A DNA stretch of 64,000 nucleotides from an uncultured Acidobacteriota bacterium (GCA_902825985.1 CADEDC010000011.1:39091-103090), one strand, 5' to 3'. Shown: positions 1-9,046, numbered from the stretch's first letter. Translations and numbers: made by a program. Notes: generated by a model from the sequence alone, not told the origin.

Positions 1-1151
1 CACGACGGCCGACGGCCGCCGCTGCGCGGCAGGGTGACGGCGAAGGTGGTGCCGGCCTCGTTCGACTGCACGGCGATGTCACCGTCGTGGGCGCGGACGA
101 TCTGCTGAACGATATAGAGTCCGAGACCGAGGCCGCGGGCGCGGCCGGCTTCCCGCTCGGCGCCGCGGAAGGGGTCGAACAGGTGCGCCAGCAGATCGGC
201 CTCGATCCGGCCGCGGTTGTGGACGGTCAGCGTCACCTGCCCGGATGCTTCGCCGTCGACGCTGGCGGTGACGTCGCCAGCCGGGTCGCCGTGCTGGAGG
301 GCGTTGCCGATCAGATTGGACACGGCCTGCGTCAGCCGGGCGGCATCCCATACGCCCGATGCGTCGCCACTGGCCTGCAGCCGCAATCGGCCCGGCGCCA
401 TGGCGCCATATTCGTCGATGACCCCGTGCAGGAGGAGGTCGAGGCGGGTGGGCTGGCGGTTCAGCGGGATGCCACCGGCGAGTCGGGCGCGGGCCAGGTC
501 CAGGATGTCTTCGATGAGTTGGCTCATGCGACGCGCGCTGGACGTCATGCGCGCGGCGGTTCGCTTCACCGCGTCGGAGTCGGCCTGGCGTTCGAGCAGC
601 TGGGCGCCGGCCAGCAGGACGTTCAGCGGCTGCCGGAGGTCGTGGCCGAGGACCGCCGTGAACATCTCGTTCAGTCGCAGCGTTTCCGTGCGCTCGCGCA
701 ACTGGCGCGCCAGCTGCTGCTTCTGGCGATAGAGCTGGAAGAACACGTCGGCCTTGTTCTTCAGGATGTGCGGGTCGATCGGCTTGTAGAGGAAGTCCAC
801 CGCGCCGCTGTCGTAGCCCTTGAAGAGGCGCCTCTGATCGTGCGATCCGGCGGTCACGAAGATGATGGGCACGTGGCGGGTCCGCTCACTGCCCCGCATC
901 AGCTCGGCGAGCTCGAAGCCGTCCATCTCCGGCATCTGGACGTCGAGCAGCGCGAGCGCCACGTCGCGGGCGAGGAGAAGGTCGAGCGCCTCGGCCCCTG
1001 AGGTGGCGTGCACCACGTCCACACCCTCGCTGCGCAGCAGGCTCGACAGGGCCAGGACGTTCTCCTCCCGATCGTCGACGATCAGGCAGGTGACGCGCGC
1101 CGGCGGGCTGTCGTTCGCCGCGTCGGACCGGTCGGATTCGCGTACCAGCAT
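1..1151 (-). CDS. REC-HisKA-HATPase sensor kinase, 3' end cut off by window
   Basis: Cytoplasmic hybrid kinase read from 1151 down past base 1, so its C-terminus is missing. An N-terminal receiver domain (residues about 20-135) has LIVDD, phospho-acceptor Asp at about 70 (ALLDVQMPEMDG) and the conserved Lys in LYKPID. A coiled linker (QLYRQKQQLARQL) leads to a HisKA box, VLGHDLRQPLN, and an HATPase domain with GLGLGLYIVQQI near the window edge. No membrane segment is visible. Its ATG overlaps the CheB stop as TGATG, which indicates translational coupling. It is probably the last gene of the CHASE3 kinase-CheR-CheB operon. Receiver and kinase modules are seen directly; the signal and the output partner are unknown. 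Confidence 0.9.
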   Translation of the reverse strand, partial: MLVRESDRSDAANDSPPARVTCLIVDDREENVLALSSLLRSEGVDVVHATSGAEALDLLLARDVALALLDVQMPEMDGFELAELMRGSERTRHVPIIFVTAGSHDQRRLFKGYDSGAVDFLYKPIDPHILKNKADVFFQLYRQKQQLARQLRERTETLRLNEMFTAVLGHDLRQPLNVLLAGAQLLERQADSDAVKRTAARMTSSARRMSQLIEDILDLARARLAGGIPLNRQPTRLDLLLHGVIDEYGAMAPGRLRLQASGDASGVWDAARLTQAVSNLIGNALQHGDPAGDVTASVDGEASGQVTLTVHNRGRIEADLLAHLFDPFRGAEREAGRARGLGLGLYIVQQIVRAHDGDIAVQSNEAGTTFAVTLPRSGGRRPS

Positions 1152-1729
1152 CACAGCCCCCGCAGGACGTCGGCAATCTGCTTGAGCGTCATCACCCGAT
1201 CCACCGCGCTTCGACGTACCGCCGCGTCGGTCATCGCCGATGCATACGCTTCGGCTGAGTCCTGCACCACGGTCAGTCCTCCCGCGGCCTGCACGGCCGC
1301 GAGACCGGCGGCCCCGTCGTGACTGGCGCCCGTGAGAATGATACCGAGAAGACCGGCTCCGTACACATCAGCCGCAGACTCGAACAGCACGTCGATCGAC
1401 GGCCGGGAGAAGTTTACCGCCTCGTCGGCCGCCAGCGACAGTACCGGACCGTCGTCGATCAGCATGTGGTAGTCCGGCGGCGCGAAGTAGACGACACCCG
1501 GCTCGACCGGCGACTTGTCCTCGGCCTCGCGCACCGGGCGCCGGCACTTGCGGCCGAAGATCTCGACCAACAGGCTCGGTTTCGCCGGCGTCAGGTGCAG
1601 CACGACGAAGACCGGAGGCCGCAGGGTCCCGGGCAGCGACGGAAACAGGACGGACAGCGCTTCGATGCCACCGGCCGAGGTACCGATCGCCACCGCATCC
1701 ACGATCCGGTCGGGCCACGGCCATGGCAT
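1151..1729 (-). CDS. cheB: Stand-alone CheB-type protein-glutamate methylesterase
   Basis: 192-residue protein made only of the CheB catalytic domain, without the receiver domain of classical CheB. The serine hydrolase triad is visible: Ser18 in AIGTSAGG, His45 in VVLHLTP and Asp138 in LTGASHDGAAG. The family removes methyl groups from chemoreceptor glutamates or deamidates glutamines. Start ATG 1727-1729 overlaps the CheR stop as TGATG, and its own stop overlaps the next kinase start the same way. A longer in-frame extension to 1921 was rejected because it lies inside cheR. No chemoreceptor, CheA or CheW is nearby, so it probably serves a non-motility sensory system built round the neighbouring kinases. 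Confidence 0.88.
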   Translation of the reverse strand: MPWPWPDRIVDAVAIGTSAGGIEALSVLFPSLPGTLRPPVFVVLHLTPAKPSLLVEIFGRKCRRPVREAEDKSPVEPGVVYFAPPDYHMLIDDGPVLSLAADEAVNFSRPSIDVLFESAADVYGAGLLGIILTGASHDGAAGLAAVQAAGGLTVVQDSAEAYASAMTDAAVRRSAVDRVMTLKQIADVLRGL

Positions 1730-2556
1730 CACGCGACGTCCTGTTTCTGGAACAGCCGCTCGCCCGGCGCCACTTCGCGGAAGGCTCGACCGTGTGACGA
1801 GAAGCGGAGCGACTCCTTCGCGCCGATGCCGAGAAAGCCCTTCCGGCACAGCGACTCGCTGAACAGGCCGACCGCGCGATCCTGGAGCAACCGGTTGAAG
1901 TAGATGAGCACGTTGCGGCACGACACGAACTGCACTTCGGCGAAGACGTTGTCCGTGGCGAGGCTGTGATCGGAGAACACGATCTGCCGGCGCAGCGACT
2001 TGTCGAATACGGCGAGTCCATACGCGGCGCGGTAGTACTCCGACAGCGAGGCGCGGGCACCGGACCGCCGATGATTCTCGGTGAAGCTCGGCAGACGATC
2101 GACCGGATAGACGCCGGCCTCGGCCTTCTGCAGGCTGTCGGGGTTGATGTCCGTGGCGTAGATGAGCGTCCGCTCCAGCAACCGTTCCTCGCGCAGGAGA
2201 ATCGCCAGCGAATACACCTCCTCGCCGGTGCTGCAGCCGGCAACCCAGACCTTGAGCGACGGATAGGTGCGCAGCAGCGGCACCACCGTCCTCCGGATGG
2301 TGAGGAAGTACGAGGGATCCCGGAACAGGTCGCTGACCGGCACCGTGAGGATGTTCAGGAGCTGCGAGAACAGCGCCGGCTCGCGCAGGAGACGCTCCTG
2401 CAGCTGCGACAGCGTCGGGCAGCCCAGACGGCTCAGGGCGGCCCGGGCGCGGCGTTTGATGGAGGCCGTCGCGTACTCGCGAAAGTCGTAGTGGTAGCGG
2501 TGATAGATCGCATCAATCAGCAGCTGCAGCTCGATGTCGAACGTCCGGTCGCTCAC
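1729..2556 (-). CDS. cheR: CheR-type protein-glutamate methyltransferase
   Basis: About 275 residues. An all-alpha CheR N-terminal domain (QLLIDAIYHRYHYDFREYA, KRRARAALSRLG) is followed by a SAM-binding Rossmann domain with VWVAGCSTGEEVYSLA, ATDINPDSLQKA and SCRNVLIYFN. The family methylates receptor glutamates using S-adenosylmethionine. The GTG at 2554-2556 was chosen because it begins 5 nt after the kinase stop; an ATG at 2712 would need 150 bp of overlap with the kinase. No strong ribosome site is seen, consistent with coupling to the upstream gene. No pentapeptide-binding or TPR extension is present. It pairs with the adjoining CheB. Confidence 0.88.
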   Translation of the reverse strand: MSDRTFDIELQLLIDAIYHRYHYDFREYATASIKRRARAALSRLGCPTLSQLQERLLREPALFSQLLNILTVPVSDLFRDPSYFLTIRRTVVPLLRTYPSLKVWVAGCSTGEEVYSLAILLREERLLERTLIYATDINPDSLQKAEAGVYPVDRLPSFTENHRRSGARASLSEYYRAAYGLAVFDKSLRRQIVFSDHSLATDNVFAEVQFVSCRNVLIYFNRLLQDRAVGLFSESLCRKGFLGIGAKESLRFSSHGRAFREVAPGERLFQKQDVA

Positions 2557-2561
2557 GATGA

Positions 2562-5500
2562 CTACTTCGGCAGCCACACGCGGACCAGCGACAGCAGCTT
2601 CTCGACATCGAGCGGTTTGGCGATGTAGTCGTTGGCTCCGGCCGCCAGACAGCGCTCCTGATCGTCCTTCATCGCCTTGGCGGTGAGGGCGATGATCGGC
2701 AGGCGCTTCCATGCGGGCCGCGTCCGAATCTCACGAATCGCCGTCAAGCCGTCCATTTCGGGCATCATGATGTCCATCAGCACCAGATCGATGGGCGTGC
2801 CCGCCTGCTCGGCTTTCGTGAGTTCGTCCAGGCCTTCCCTGCCATTCCTGGCAATCTCCACCCGGGCTCCTTTCGGCTCCAGCACGCTCGACAGCGCGAA
2901 GATGTTGCGGGCATCGTCCTCGACCACCAGGATGCGCCGGCCTTCGAAGGTCGATTCGCGATCGCGCGCCAGGCGCAGCATGCGCTGCCGCTCGGCCGGC
3001 AGCGACGATTCGACCTGATGCAAGAAGAGTGTCACCTCGTCCAGCAGCCGCTCCGGCGAACGCGCATCCTTGATGATGATCGACCTGGAGAACCGCTGGA
3101 TTCGCTGCTCTTCGTCACGCGTCAGCGAGCGCGCCGTGTAGACGATGACCGGCGGGAACGACCCGCCGTCCTGCTGGGCCATGTCCTCGAGCAGTTCGTA
3201 GCCGCTCATGTCGGGGAGGTTGAGGTCCATGACGACGCAATCGAACGTCAGACTCCGCAGCTGTGCGAGGGCGCCGCCGGCGTCCCCGACCGTCAGGATT
3301 TCCACGTCGTCGCTGGCCAGCAGCTGGCGGATGCCGTCGCGCTGCCGTGCGTCGTCTTCGACGACCAGGACCCGGCGGACCCGCTGGGAGAACTTGGCTT
3401 CGAGGTTGCGGAACGCCTGGATGAGCTCGCTGCGTTGCACCGGCTTCACCGCATAGCCGATCGCGCCGCGCTCGAGCGCCTCGTGCGCGAAGTCGTCCAC
3501 CGACGCCATGTGGACCGGGATGTGGCGGGTGTCCGGATTGCGCTTCAGCTGATCGAGCACGCCGAGGCCCGAATGGTCGGGGAGGTTCACATCCAGCACG
3601 ATGGCGCTGGGCCGGAAGCGAATGGCCGCCCCGAGCCCCTCGTTGGCCGAGTGGGCGACGATGCACTGGAATCCAAGCTCGTGTGCGAGGTCCCGCAGGA
3701 TGGCGGCAAAGTGTGGATCGTCCTCGACCACCAGGATGAGCCTGGCGTCGGCGGCGAGATGCGCGCGATCGTCATCGGGGATTGCGACCGGTTCCGCCGG
3801 TCGCGGCCGCGGCGCCGGTGCGGCGATCGGCGGGCGGCTCCCCTGAAGCGGAGCCGATGGCGCCAGCCGCTGCGGTTCGAGCCCGGAGTAGGCGACGGGG
3901 ATGGTCAGCGTGAACGTGCTCCCCTCGCCAGCCACGCTGGTGACCTCGAGGTCGCCGCCGAGCAGGCGCGCGAGATCGCGCGAGATGGCAAGCCCGAGTC
4001 CGGTGCCGCCGTACTTGCGGTGCGTACTGCCATCCGCCTGACGGAATGCTTCGAAGATCAGGCCCTGTTGATGGGGCGGGATGCCAATGCCGGTGTCGCG
4101 GACGGCAAACGCGATCCGGCCATCGGCGGTGGCCGCGACATGCAGGGAGACGCGGCCGCGGTCCGTGAACTTGACGGCGTTGGCGAGCAGGTTCTTCAGA
4201 ATCTGACCCAACCGGCGCGGATCGGTCTGCAGCTGCTCGGGTATCGCCGGCGCAATGCTGACCTGCAGGTCGAGCCCTTTCTCGCGCGCGATGGCGGCGA
4301 ACGGACTCGCCTGCTCCTCGACCAGCCGGCCAATCGCCACCGCCTCGGCGGTAATATCGACCCGGCCGGCCTCGATACGCGACAGGTCGAGGATGTCGTT
4401 GATGAGTGCCAGCAGGTCGTGGCCGGCCGAAGCAATGGTCCGGGCAAAACGCACCTGCTCGTCGGTGAGATTGCCCTCCCGGTTGTCGGACAACAGCTTG
4501 GCGAGGATCAGCGACGAGTTGAGGGGCGTCCGGAGTTCATGGCTCATGTTGGCGAGGAACTCGCTCTTGTATTGATTCGCCCGCTCGAGCTCGGCCGCCT
4601 TCGCCGCCAGGGTCAACTCGGAGTTCGCGAGATGGTCCTTCTGGATCTCGAGGAGCTGCGTCTGCTCCTCGAGGTTCGCGTTGATCTGCTCGAGTTCCAC
4701 CTGTTGCGATTCCAGCCGCGCCTGCGACTCCCGCAGCGCCTTCGCCTGCTCCTCCAGCTCTTCGTTGGTGACGCGCAGCTCCTCCTGCTGTGTCTGCAGT
4801 TCCTCGGCCTGCATCTGTGTCCGGGCCAGCAGGTCTTCGAGCTGGCTGCGGTCACGCGACGTCCGGAAGGCGATGCCGAGCGATTCGGCGACTCTCGCCA
4901 CGAGGTCGAGATCGACCGGCGTGACGCGGCGGAGGAAGCCCAGCTCGACGACGCTCTGTGTGACCCCTTCGACCACCGCTGGAACGATCACCAACTCTCG
5001 CGGCTTGGTCGCACCGACACTGGACGACACCTGGAAGTAATCGTCCGGGACGTCGGTCACGTGCAACGTGCGATTGTCACGGGCGCTCTGCACCGCCAGT
5101 CCGCCGCCCGGCGCCCGGCCGCCGGCCGCCGGGTCGGCGAGGGCATAGCTCGCCACCTGCCGAAAGCCGCCGTCCTCGACAACGCTCACTGTGCCGACCC
5201 GCACCTGCAGTGACTCGGCGAAGAACGCAAGGATCTCCGCGCCCAGCCTTTCGAGGCGGTGCTCGCCCTGGATCCTGGCGCGAAACGTGGCGAGACCGGC
5301 GCGCAGCCATGACTCCTGCCGCCGCATCCGGTAGTCGCGAGACGTGACGACCGCCACCGCCACGATCAGACTGAGGACGATCAGCGAGCCCAACCAGGTG
5401 ATGCGGCTCGAGGCCGACACCGCTTCGTCGAACAGCGCCTGCCGCCGCGTCAGTTCGTCGCGCTGGGCGGTCTGCACGGTCGCCAGCAGCGCCCGTATGC

Positions 5501-5996
5501 GGTCCATCGTGATCTTGCCGCGATCGGTTCGCACGAGGGCGATGGCCTCGTCGACGGCGCCGGACCGGTAGACGGCAACTGTGTCGCCGAGTTCCATCAT
5601 CTTGTCGGCGGCGAGCTGCTCCAGTTCGAAGATCGGTCCACCGGGCGTCCCGGCATCGGCGGCGCTCGTACGGAGTGTCGCCAGTGCAATCGGCAGCTGC
5701 GCCGCAGCCAGCGTGAACGGCTCCAGGTAGCGCTCTTCGCCGGTCAGCAGGAAGCCCCGCTGGCCGGTTTCGGCGCGCGTCAGCACCGCATCCAGCGCCG
5801 CGAGCCGTTCGATTGTCTCGAGTGAATCGGCAACCGCGGTGACCGCCCGTTCGCGCGTCTGGAGGGATTGGTAGGTGACCCACGCGATGGCGATCACGGC
5901 AATGGCTTTGATGGTGAACCCGGCAAAGGCCCACGGCGGCAGCGGCAACGGCCCGCGGGCCAGGCGCGCTTCGGGTGCTGCAGGAGGAGTGGTCAT
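2562..5996 (-). CDS. CHASE3-GAF hybrid histidine kinase with three receiver domains
   Basis: 1144-residue inner-membrane sensor. Order: TM about 22-42, periplasmic CHASE3-like four-helix region 45-195, TM 202-218, GAF-like region 235-385, Glu/Gln-rich coiled coil 386-480, HisKA with His486 in ANMSHELRTPLN, HATPase (LLANAVKFTD, RDTGIGIP, YGGTGLGLAIS), a Pro-rich linker, then three receivers. Phospho-acceptor aspartates are near 802 (VLDVNLP), 924 (VMDLNLP) and 1075 (LMDIMMPEMDG). ATG 5994-5996 was preferred over an in-frame TTG because GGAGG (minus strand, 6002-6006) lies 6 nt upstream. It heads the operon with cheR, cheB and a second kinase. CHASE3 ligands are not known; a stress or extracellular cue is inference. 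Confidence 0.92.
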   Translation of the reverse strand: MTTPPAAPEARLARGPLPLPPWAFAGFTIKAIAVIAIAWVTYQSLQTRERAVTAVADSLETIERLAALDAVLTRAETGQRGFLLTGEERYLEPFTLAAAQLPIALATLRTSAADAGTPGGPIFELEQLAADKMMELGDTVAVYRSGAVDEAIALVRTDRGKITMDRIRALLATVQTAQRDELTRRQALFDEAVSASSRITWLGSLIVLSLIVAVAVVTSRDYRMRRQESWLRAGLATFRARIQGEHRLERLGAEILAFFAESLQVRVGTVSVVEDGGFRQVASYALADPAAGGRAPGGGLAVQSARDNRTLHVTDVPDDYFQVSSSVGATKPRELVIVPAVVEGVTQSVVELGFLRRVTPVDLDLVARVAESLGIAFRTSRDRSQLEDLLARTQMQAEELQTQQEELRVTNEELEEQAKALRESQARLESQQVELEQINANLEEQTQLLEIQKDHLANSELTLAAKAAELERANQYKSEFLANMSHELRTPLNSSLILAKLLSDNREGNLTDEQVRFARTIASAGHDLLALINDILDLSRIEAGRVDITAEAVAIGRLVEEQASPFAAIAREKGLDLQVSIAPAIPEQLQTDPRRLGQILKNLLANAVKFTDRGRVSLHVAATADGRIAFAVRDTGIGIPPHQQGLIFEAFRQADGSTHRKYGGTGLGLAISRDLARLLGGDLEVTSVAGEGSTFTLTIPVAYSGLEPQRLAPSAPLQGSRPPIAAPAPRPRPAEPVAIPDDDRAHLAADARLILVVEDDPHFAAILRDLAHELGFQCIVAHSANEGLGAAIRFRPSAIVLDVNLPDHSGLGVLDQLKRNPDTRHIPVHMASVDDFAHEALERGAIGYAVKPVQRSELIQAFRNLEAKFSQRVRRVLVVEDDARQRDGIRQLLASDDVEILTVGDAGGALAQLRSLTFDCVVMDLNLPDMSGYELLEDMAQQDGGSFPPVIVYTARSLTRDEEQRIQRFSRSIIIKDARSPERLLDEVTLFLHQVESSLPAERQRMLRLARDRESTFEGRRILVVEDDARNIFALSSVLEPKGARVEIARNGREGLDELTKAEQAGTPIDLVLMDIMMPEMDGLTAIREIRTRPAWKRLPIIALTAKAMKDDQERCLAAGANDYIAKPLDVEKLLSLVRVWLPK

Positions 5997-6151
5997 ACGC
6001 GCCTCCAATGTACCGCAGCGATGGCGCGACCGAGGCGCCGGGGAACCAGGCGGCGATCACCGGCTCAGCCGGCACGGAACAGCCCGACCGCCGCCGCCGC
6101 GACGTGCCGCTCGTGCCGGCCGGACGACGTGGAGCCGCTTTTGCTGTCGGC

Positions 6152-6571
6152 ATGGGCATGGACGGTTCGAGGGTCCCGGCAGTCGATGGCACGAGCGACA
6201 CCCTGCTCGTCGTGGAGGACGATGACGCGAATCGGCAATTCCTGCGCGAGCTGCTGGAAGCGGAAGGCTTCGATGTGGCCACCGCGCGGGACGGACAGGA
6301 AGCGCTCGACTGGCTCGCCTGTCATCCGTCACCCACCCTCATCCTGCTCGACCTCGACATGCCGCGCATGAACGGCTGGGAGTTCCTGCGCGCCGCCGAC
6401 CGCCTCACGGCTGTGGCCGGCACGCGGGTCGTGGTGCTGACGGGGCGAGCCGAGCACCTGCCCGTCCTCGACTGGGTGGCGAAGCCGGCGCTGCCTGAGC
6501 AATTGATCGAGACGCTCCGGTGGCACGTCGGGACTCGACGACCGCGCCATCGGCACGACCCGTCTACGTGA
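6152..6571 (+). CDS. Single-domain response regulator
   Basis: About 139 residues consisting only of a receiver domain: acidic pair in LLVVEDDDANRQFL, phospho-acceptor Asp in ILLDLDMPRMNGWEF, Thr in VVVLTGRAEH and Lys in WVAKPALPEQL. There is no output domain. It is transcribed divergently from the CHASE3 hybrid kinase across a 155-bp gap and is a likely phosphate partner for that kinase. Start uncertain: ATG 6152 or ATG 6158 fit the domain boundary, and neither has a clear Shine-Dalgarno. The frame stays open to 5975, but that stretch has the arginine-rich look of non-coding frame. Its stop overlaps a possible gene remnant on the other strand. Confidence 0.82.
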   Translation: MGMDGSRVPAVDGTSDTLLVVEDDDANRQFLRELLEAEGFDVATARDGQEALDWLACHPSPTLILLDLDMPRMNGWEFLRAADRLTAVAGTRVVVLTGRAEHLPVLDWVAKPALPEQLIETLRWHVGTRRPRHRHDPST

Positions 6572-6835
6572 ACTCGAAGATCAGCGCCCGCGGCGCGCCG
6601 GTCGCCATCGCGAGCGTGTCGGGTGCGCCGCGATCGAGATGACGCATCGTGCCGGCGTGCACAGCCGCGATCGTCGTCGACCACCGGCCCTTCCCATCTG
6701 ACGTCCCACACGTTGATGCGCCCGCTCTGAGAGAGCAACGTCGCGCTCGGCCTCGGCAAGGGCGGTGGCAGGTTCTGCGACGCGACGGTGACGCCGACGG
6801 CGGTCACGAGCCACTGCGCCATTCGGGTCCGGCAC
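6564..6835 (-). pseudogene. Possible frameshifted C-terminal gene remnant
   Basis: Minus-strand sequence here looks protein-like in two frames. From 6835 one frame reads MAQWLVTAVGV and then SGRINVWDVRWEG, which resembles a WD or beta-propeller blade. Past about 6690 the plausible reading moves to another frame (RWSTTIAAVHAGTMRHL, ending ALIFEFT) with a stop at 6564-6566. A single indel would join them. The alternative is chance, since GC-rich sequence gives many open frames. No family was recognised. This stretch is most of the 357-bp gap between the response regulator and the metalloprotease. Confidence 0.2.
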
Positions 6836-6872
6836 CTGCCGTGAAGAATGTGCGCGATGACTGGCGTCGGTC

Positions 6873-6878
6873 TATAAT
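6873..6878 (+). promoter_or_regulatory. Consensus -10 box upstream of the metalloprotease gene
   Basis: TATAAT lies 50 bp before the ATG at 6929. No good -35 hexamer is seen at 16-18 bp. It gives an untranslated leader of roughly 40 nt containing AGGAG at 6913-6917. Confidence 0.5.
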
Positions 6879-6928
6879 CCGCGCATTCCCACGAGCCGTC
6901 GACGTCGTGAACAGGAGTGAGGACCCAC

Positions 6929-8788
6929 ATGGTGACAGCCCTTCGCGCCCTACTCGTGGCCGCCGCGCTCGCCGCGACCGCCACCGTCGCGCCCGCCGCA
7001 CCGCCCGATGGCCGCGACGCGCCAGACCTCAAGACGCTGCGTCCGGGTGCATTCGTCGTGCAGCAGCAGGCCGTCCCGGTGGATGTCGTGTTCATCGGCT
7101 ACCGCCGCCAGCAGATCGATGAGGCGACCCTGCTCGGCATGCTGCCGCAGACCTATCGGCCGACGGTGCGCTATCCGCAGTTCTACGGCCTGAACGGCCG
7201 CGACATGGGGCTCGAGTTCCGGTTCCGCTACCGCACCCGCTACGCGTCGCGCGCGTTCGAGAACGAGTTCTTCGACTTCCTGGCGAAGGCCGGTTCCGAC
7301 GGACCGCTGACCCCGTTCCAGAACGCCTACAACGACCAGACGCGGAACGTCCTCGACGTCGCCGGGCCGGTGCTCTACATCGACGCGCCGAGTGTCGAGT
7401 CGTATCTCGCCTCCCAGAAGGACGGCGACCGCCAGGGCTACACCATCTACTTCATCAACTGGTACGGCCGCCGCGACTTCCGCTTCCACGTCTACACGAA
7501 GACCGACGAGGTCGATCCCGACACCGGCTACGACTTCGGCACCCTGCGCGGCTCGCGCAAGATGATCGCGTGGGGCGGCAGCGTATCGCGCACCTGGTTC
7601 TACGACCTCTCGGCCGGTCCGGAGTCGTGGACGAACAACTGGCTTGTCGACGACGACCAGTCCGAGTACCACATGCCGCCGGTATGGGAGTACCGGACGG
7701 GCGGCTACCGGACGCCGGCCGCACTGACATCGGACCTCGGTCTGGTGGCACGGTTCGTCGGCATCGACCTCCTGTTCACGACCTCGCCGCTCTACGATCC
7801 GCTGGTGACGGCGCCCGACGTCGGCGGCGCCAAGGTGGTCCACGTGTCGATGCACGAAGACGACCCGGCGAGCAACGGCCTGCAGTACTTCAACCGCGAG
7901 TTCACGCGGCGCGAACTGCGGCGCTTCGAGCCCTACTACCCGTGGAAGGTCGGGCTGACCGATCACCGGCCCATCGACCCCGGCGCCAAGCGATCGCTGG
8001 ACATCTTCGCCAACACGCTGGTGGCCGACGACTGCTGGAACGCGCTGGGCTCGACGTTCGGGCAGCTGTTCTGCTATTTCAACGCGAATCTGGCGCGCTA
8101 CGTGCCGCACTATCCGGCGCGCGACTACGTCGGTGAGGTGTTCGGCTTCAACACCACCGATGCGGCACTCGGAGCGCTCAGCGGCCTGCTCGGGTTCGCC
8201 GACGACAACTGGGTGGACGGCACCCAGACGCACGTGTTCATGTTCGACACCCCCGAAACCCGCGGTGCCGGCTTCGGGTTCACGACCACGACGATTCATG
8301 AATTCGGGCACCACATCGGGATGTCGCATCCGCATGATGGCTACGATTCCGAGCTGGGACTCGACTTCGGCGCCGCCGGGCCGTTCGAATTCGCCTGGTC
8401 CGGCGACGAAAGCGCAACCGTGATGCACTACATCGCGCTGTCGAATGGCTTCGGCACGTTCGACCGGGACAACCAGCATCGCTGGGAGATGGCGGGCTAT
8501 GTGAACTGGTCGAACGCCGTCCTCGGTGACATCGCCGGGCACCCGCGAGTCGCCGCGGTGGCCGGACTCATCGAGGCGGCCGACGAGGCCGCCGGCGAGG
8601 CGGTCGACGCGTTCCGGCGATGGGAGTACCTGCGCGCCGCGACGAAGGCGCGCGAGGCCTACTCGCACGTGGCCCTGGCGGCCCGCCAGATCGGCGCGTC
8701 GACGCCGACGCTGGATGCCGCCCGGCGGGCGCTGCCGGCCGCGGCGTCGCAGCGCATCATCTGCGAAATCCGCCACCCGTTCGACTAG
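6929..8788 (+). CDS. Secreted metzincin-like zinc metallopeptidase
   Basis: 619 residues with an N-terminal signal peptide (TALRALLVAAALAATATVA, then APAAPP). The zinc-binding motif HExxHxxGxxH is intact: HEFGHHIGMSH at 457-467, with His457, His461 and His467 as ligands and Glu458 as catalytic base. Met499 in ATVMHYIALS is placed as a Met-turn. The 450 residues before the motif are rich in Tyr, Asp and Phe and match no domain I recognise. The C-terminal 100 residues are Ala-rich and helical. ATG 6929 was chosen (AGGAG or GAGG upstream); GTG 6917 is an alternative. Metal-dependent proteolysis outside the cytoplasm is inferred from the motif; the substrate is unknown. Confidence 0.82.
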   Translation: MVTALRALLVAAALAATATVAPAAPPDGRDAPDLKTLRPGAFVVQQQAVPVDVVFIGYRRQQIDEATLLGMLPQTYRPTVRYPQFYGLNGRDMGLEFRFRYRTRYASRAFENEFFDFLAKAGSDGPLTPFQNAYNDQTRNVLDVAGPVLYIDAPSVESYLASQKDGDRQGYTIYFINWYGRRDFRFHVYTKTDEVDPDTGYDFGTLRGSRKMIAWGGSVSRTWFYDLSAGPESWTNNWLVDDDQSEYHMPPVWEYRTGGYRTPAALTSDLGLVARFVGIDLLFTTSPLYDPLVTAPDVGGAKVVHVSMHEDDPASNGLQYFNREFTRRELRRFEPYYPWKVGLTDHRPIDPGAKRSLDIFANTLVADDCWNALGSTFGQLFCYFNANLARYVPHYPARDYVGEVFGFNTTDAALGALSGLLGFADDNWVDGTQTHVFMFDTPETRGAGFGFTTTTIHEFGHHIGMSHPHDGYDSELGLDFGAAGPFEFAWSGDESATVMHYIALSNGFGTFDRDNQHRWEMAGYVNWSNAVLGDIAGHPRVAAVAGLIEAADEAAGEAVDAFRRWEYLRAATKAREAYSHVALAARQIGASTPTLDAARRALPAAASQRIICEIRHPFD

Positions 8789-8904
8789 AGGCCCGCCGGC
8801 CGCCACCGCGCCGAAACGGCGCAATCGTTGTGGGTGTATCGCAGCGGCGCCGCCGCCTCCGGCGGCCGCTGCGACACGTCCGTCGCCGGGGGGCGGCGAG
8901 CGGT

Positions 8905-8931
8905 GCCGGCGGGCGTCCGCCGCCCGCCGGC
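8905..8931 (+). terminator. GC-rich hairpin after the metalloprotease gene
   Basis: Perfect 11-bp inverted repeat (gccggcgggcg / cgcccgccggc) with a 5-nt loop, followed by a pyrimidine-rich stretch (ttctgttccctctatttt). It could end transcription from the protease gene. It lies 117 bp past the stop codon, so it could instead attenuate the next gene. Confidence 0.45.
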
Positions 8932-9046
8932 CACGCCACCTTCGCGTTCTGTTCCCTCTATTTTCCTGCCTCGTCGCGGCCCTTCATTGGATACCGCTCC
9001 CCCCAGCGCACGCCAGGACCCGGTCACCCAATTGCGAGGACCCCGA

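Noticed and set aside
87..1001. 304-codon open frame on the plus strand at the window start
   Set aside because: The opposite strand encodes a complete receiver and HisKA/HATPase protein through the window edge; the plus frame is its shadow.
3018..5213. 731-codon open frame on the plus strand
   Set aside because: It is antisense to the triple-receiver hybrid kinase, whose motifs are unmistakable; the plus-strand product has no family features.
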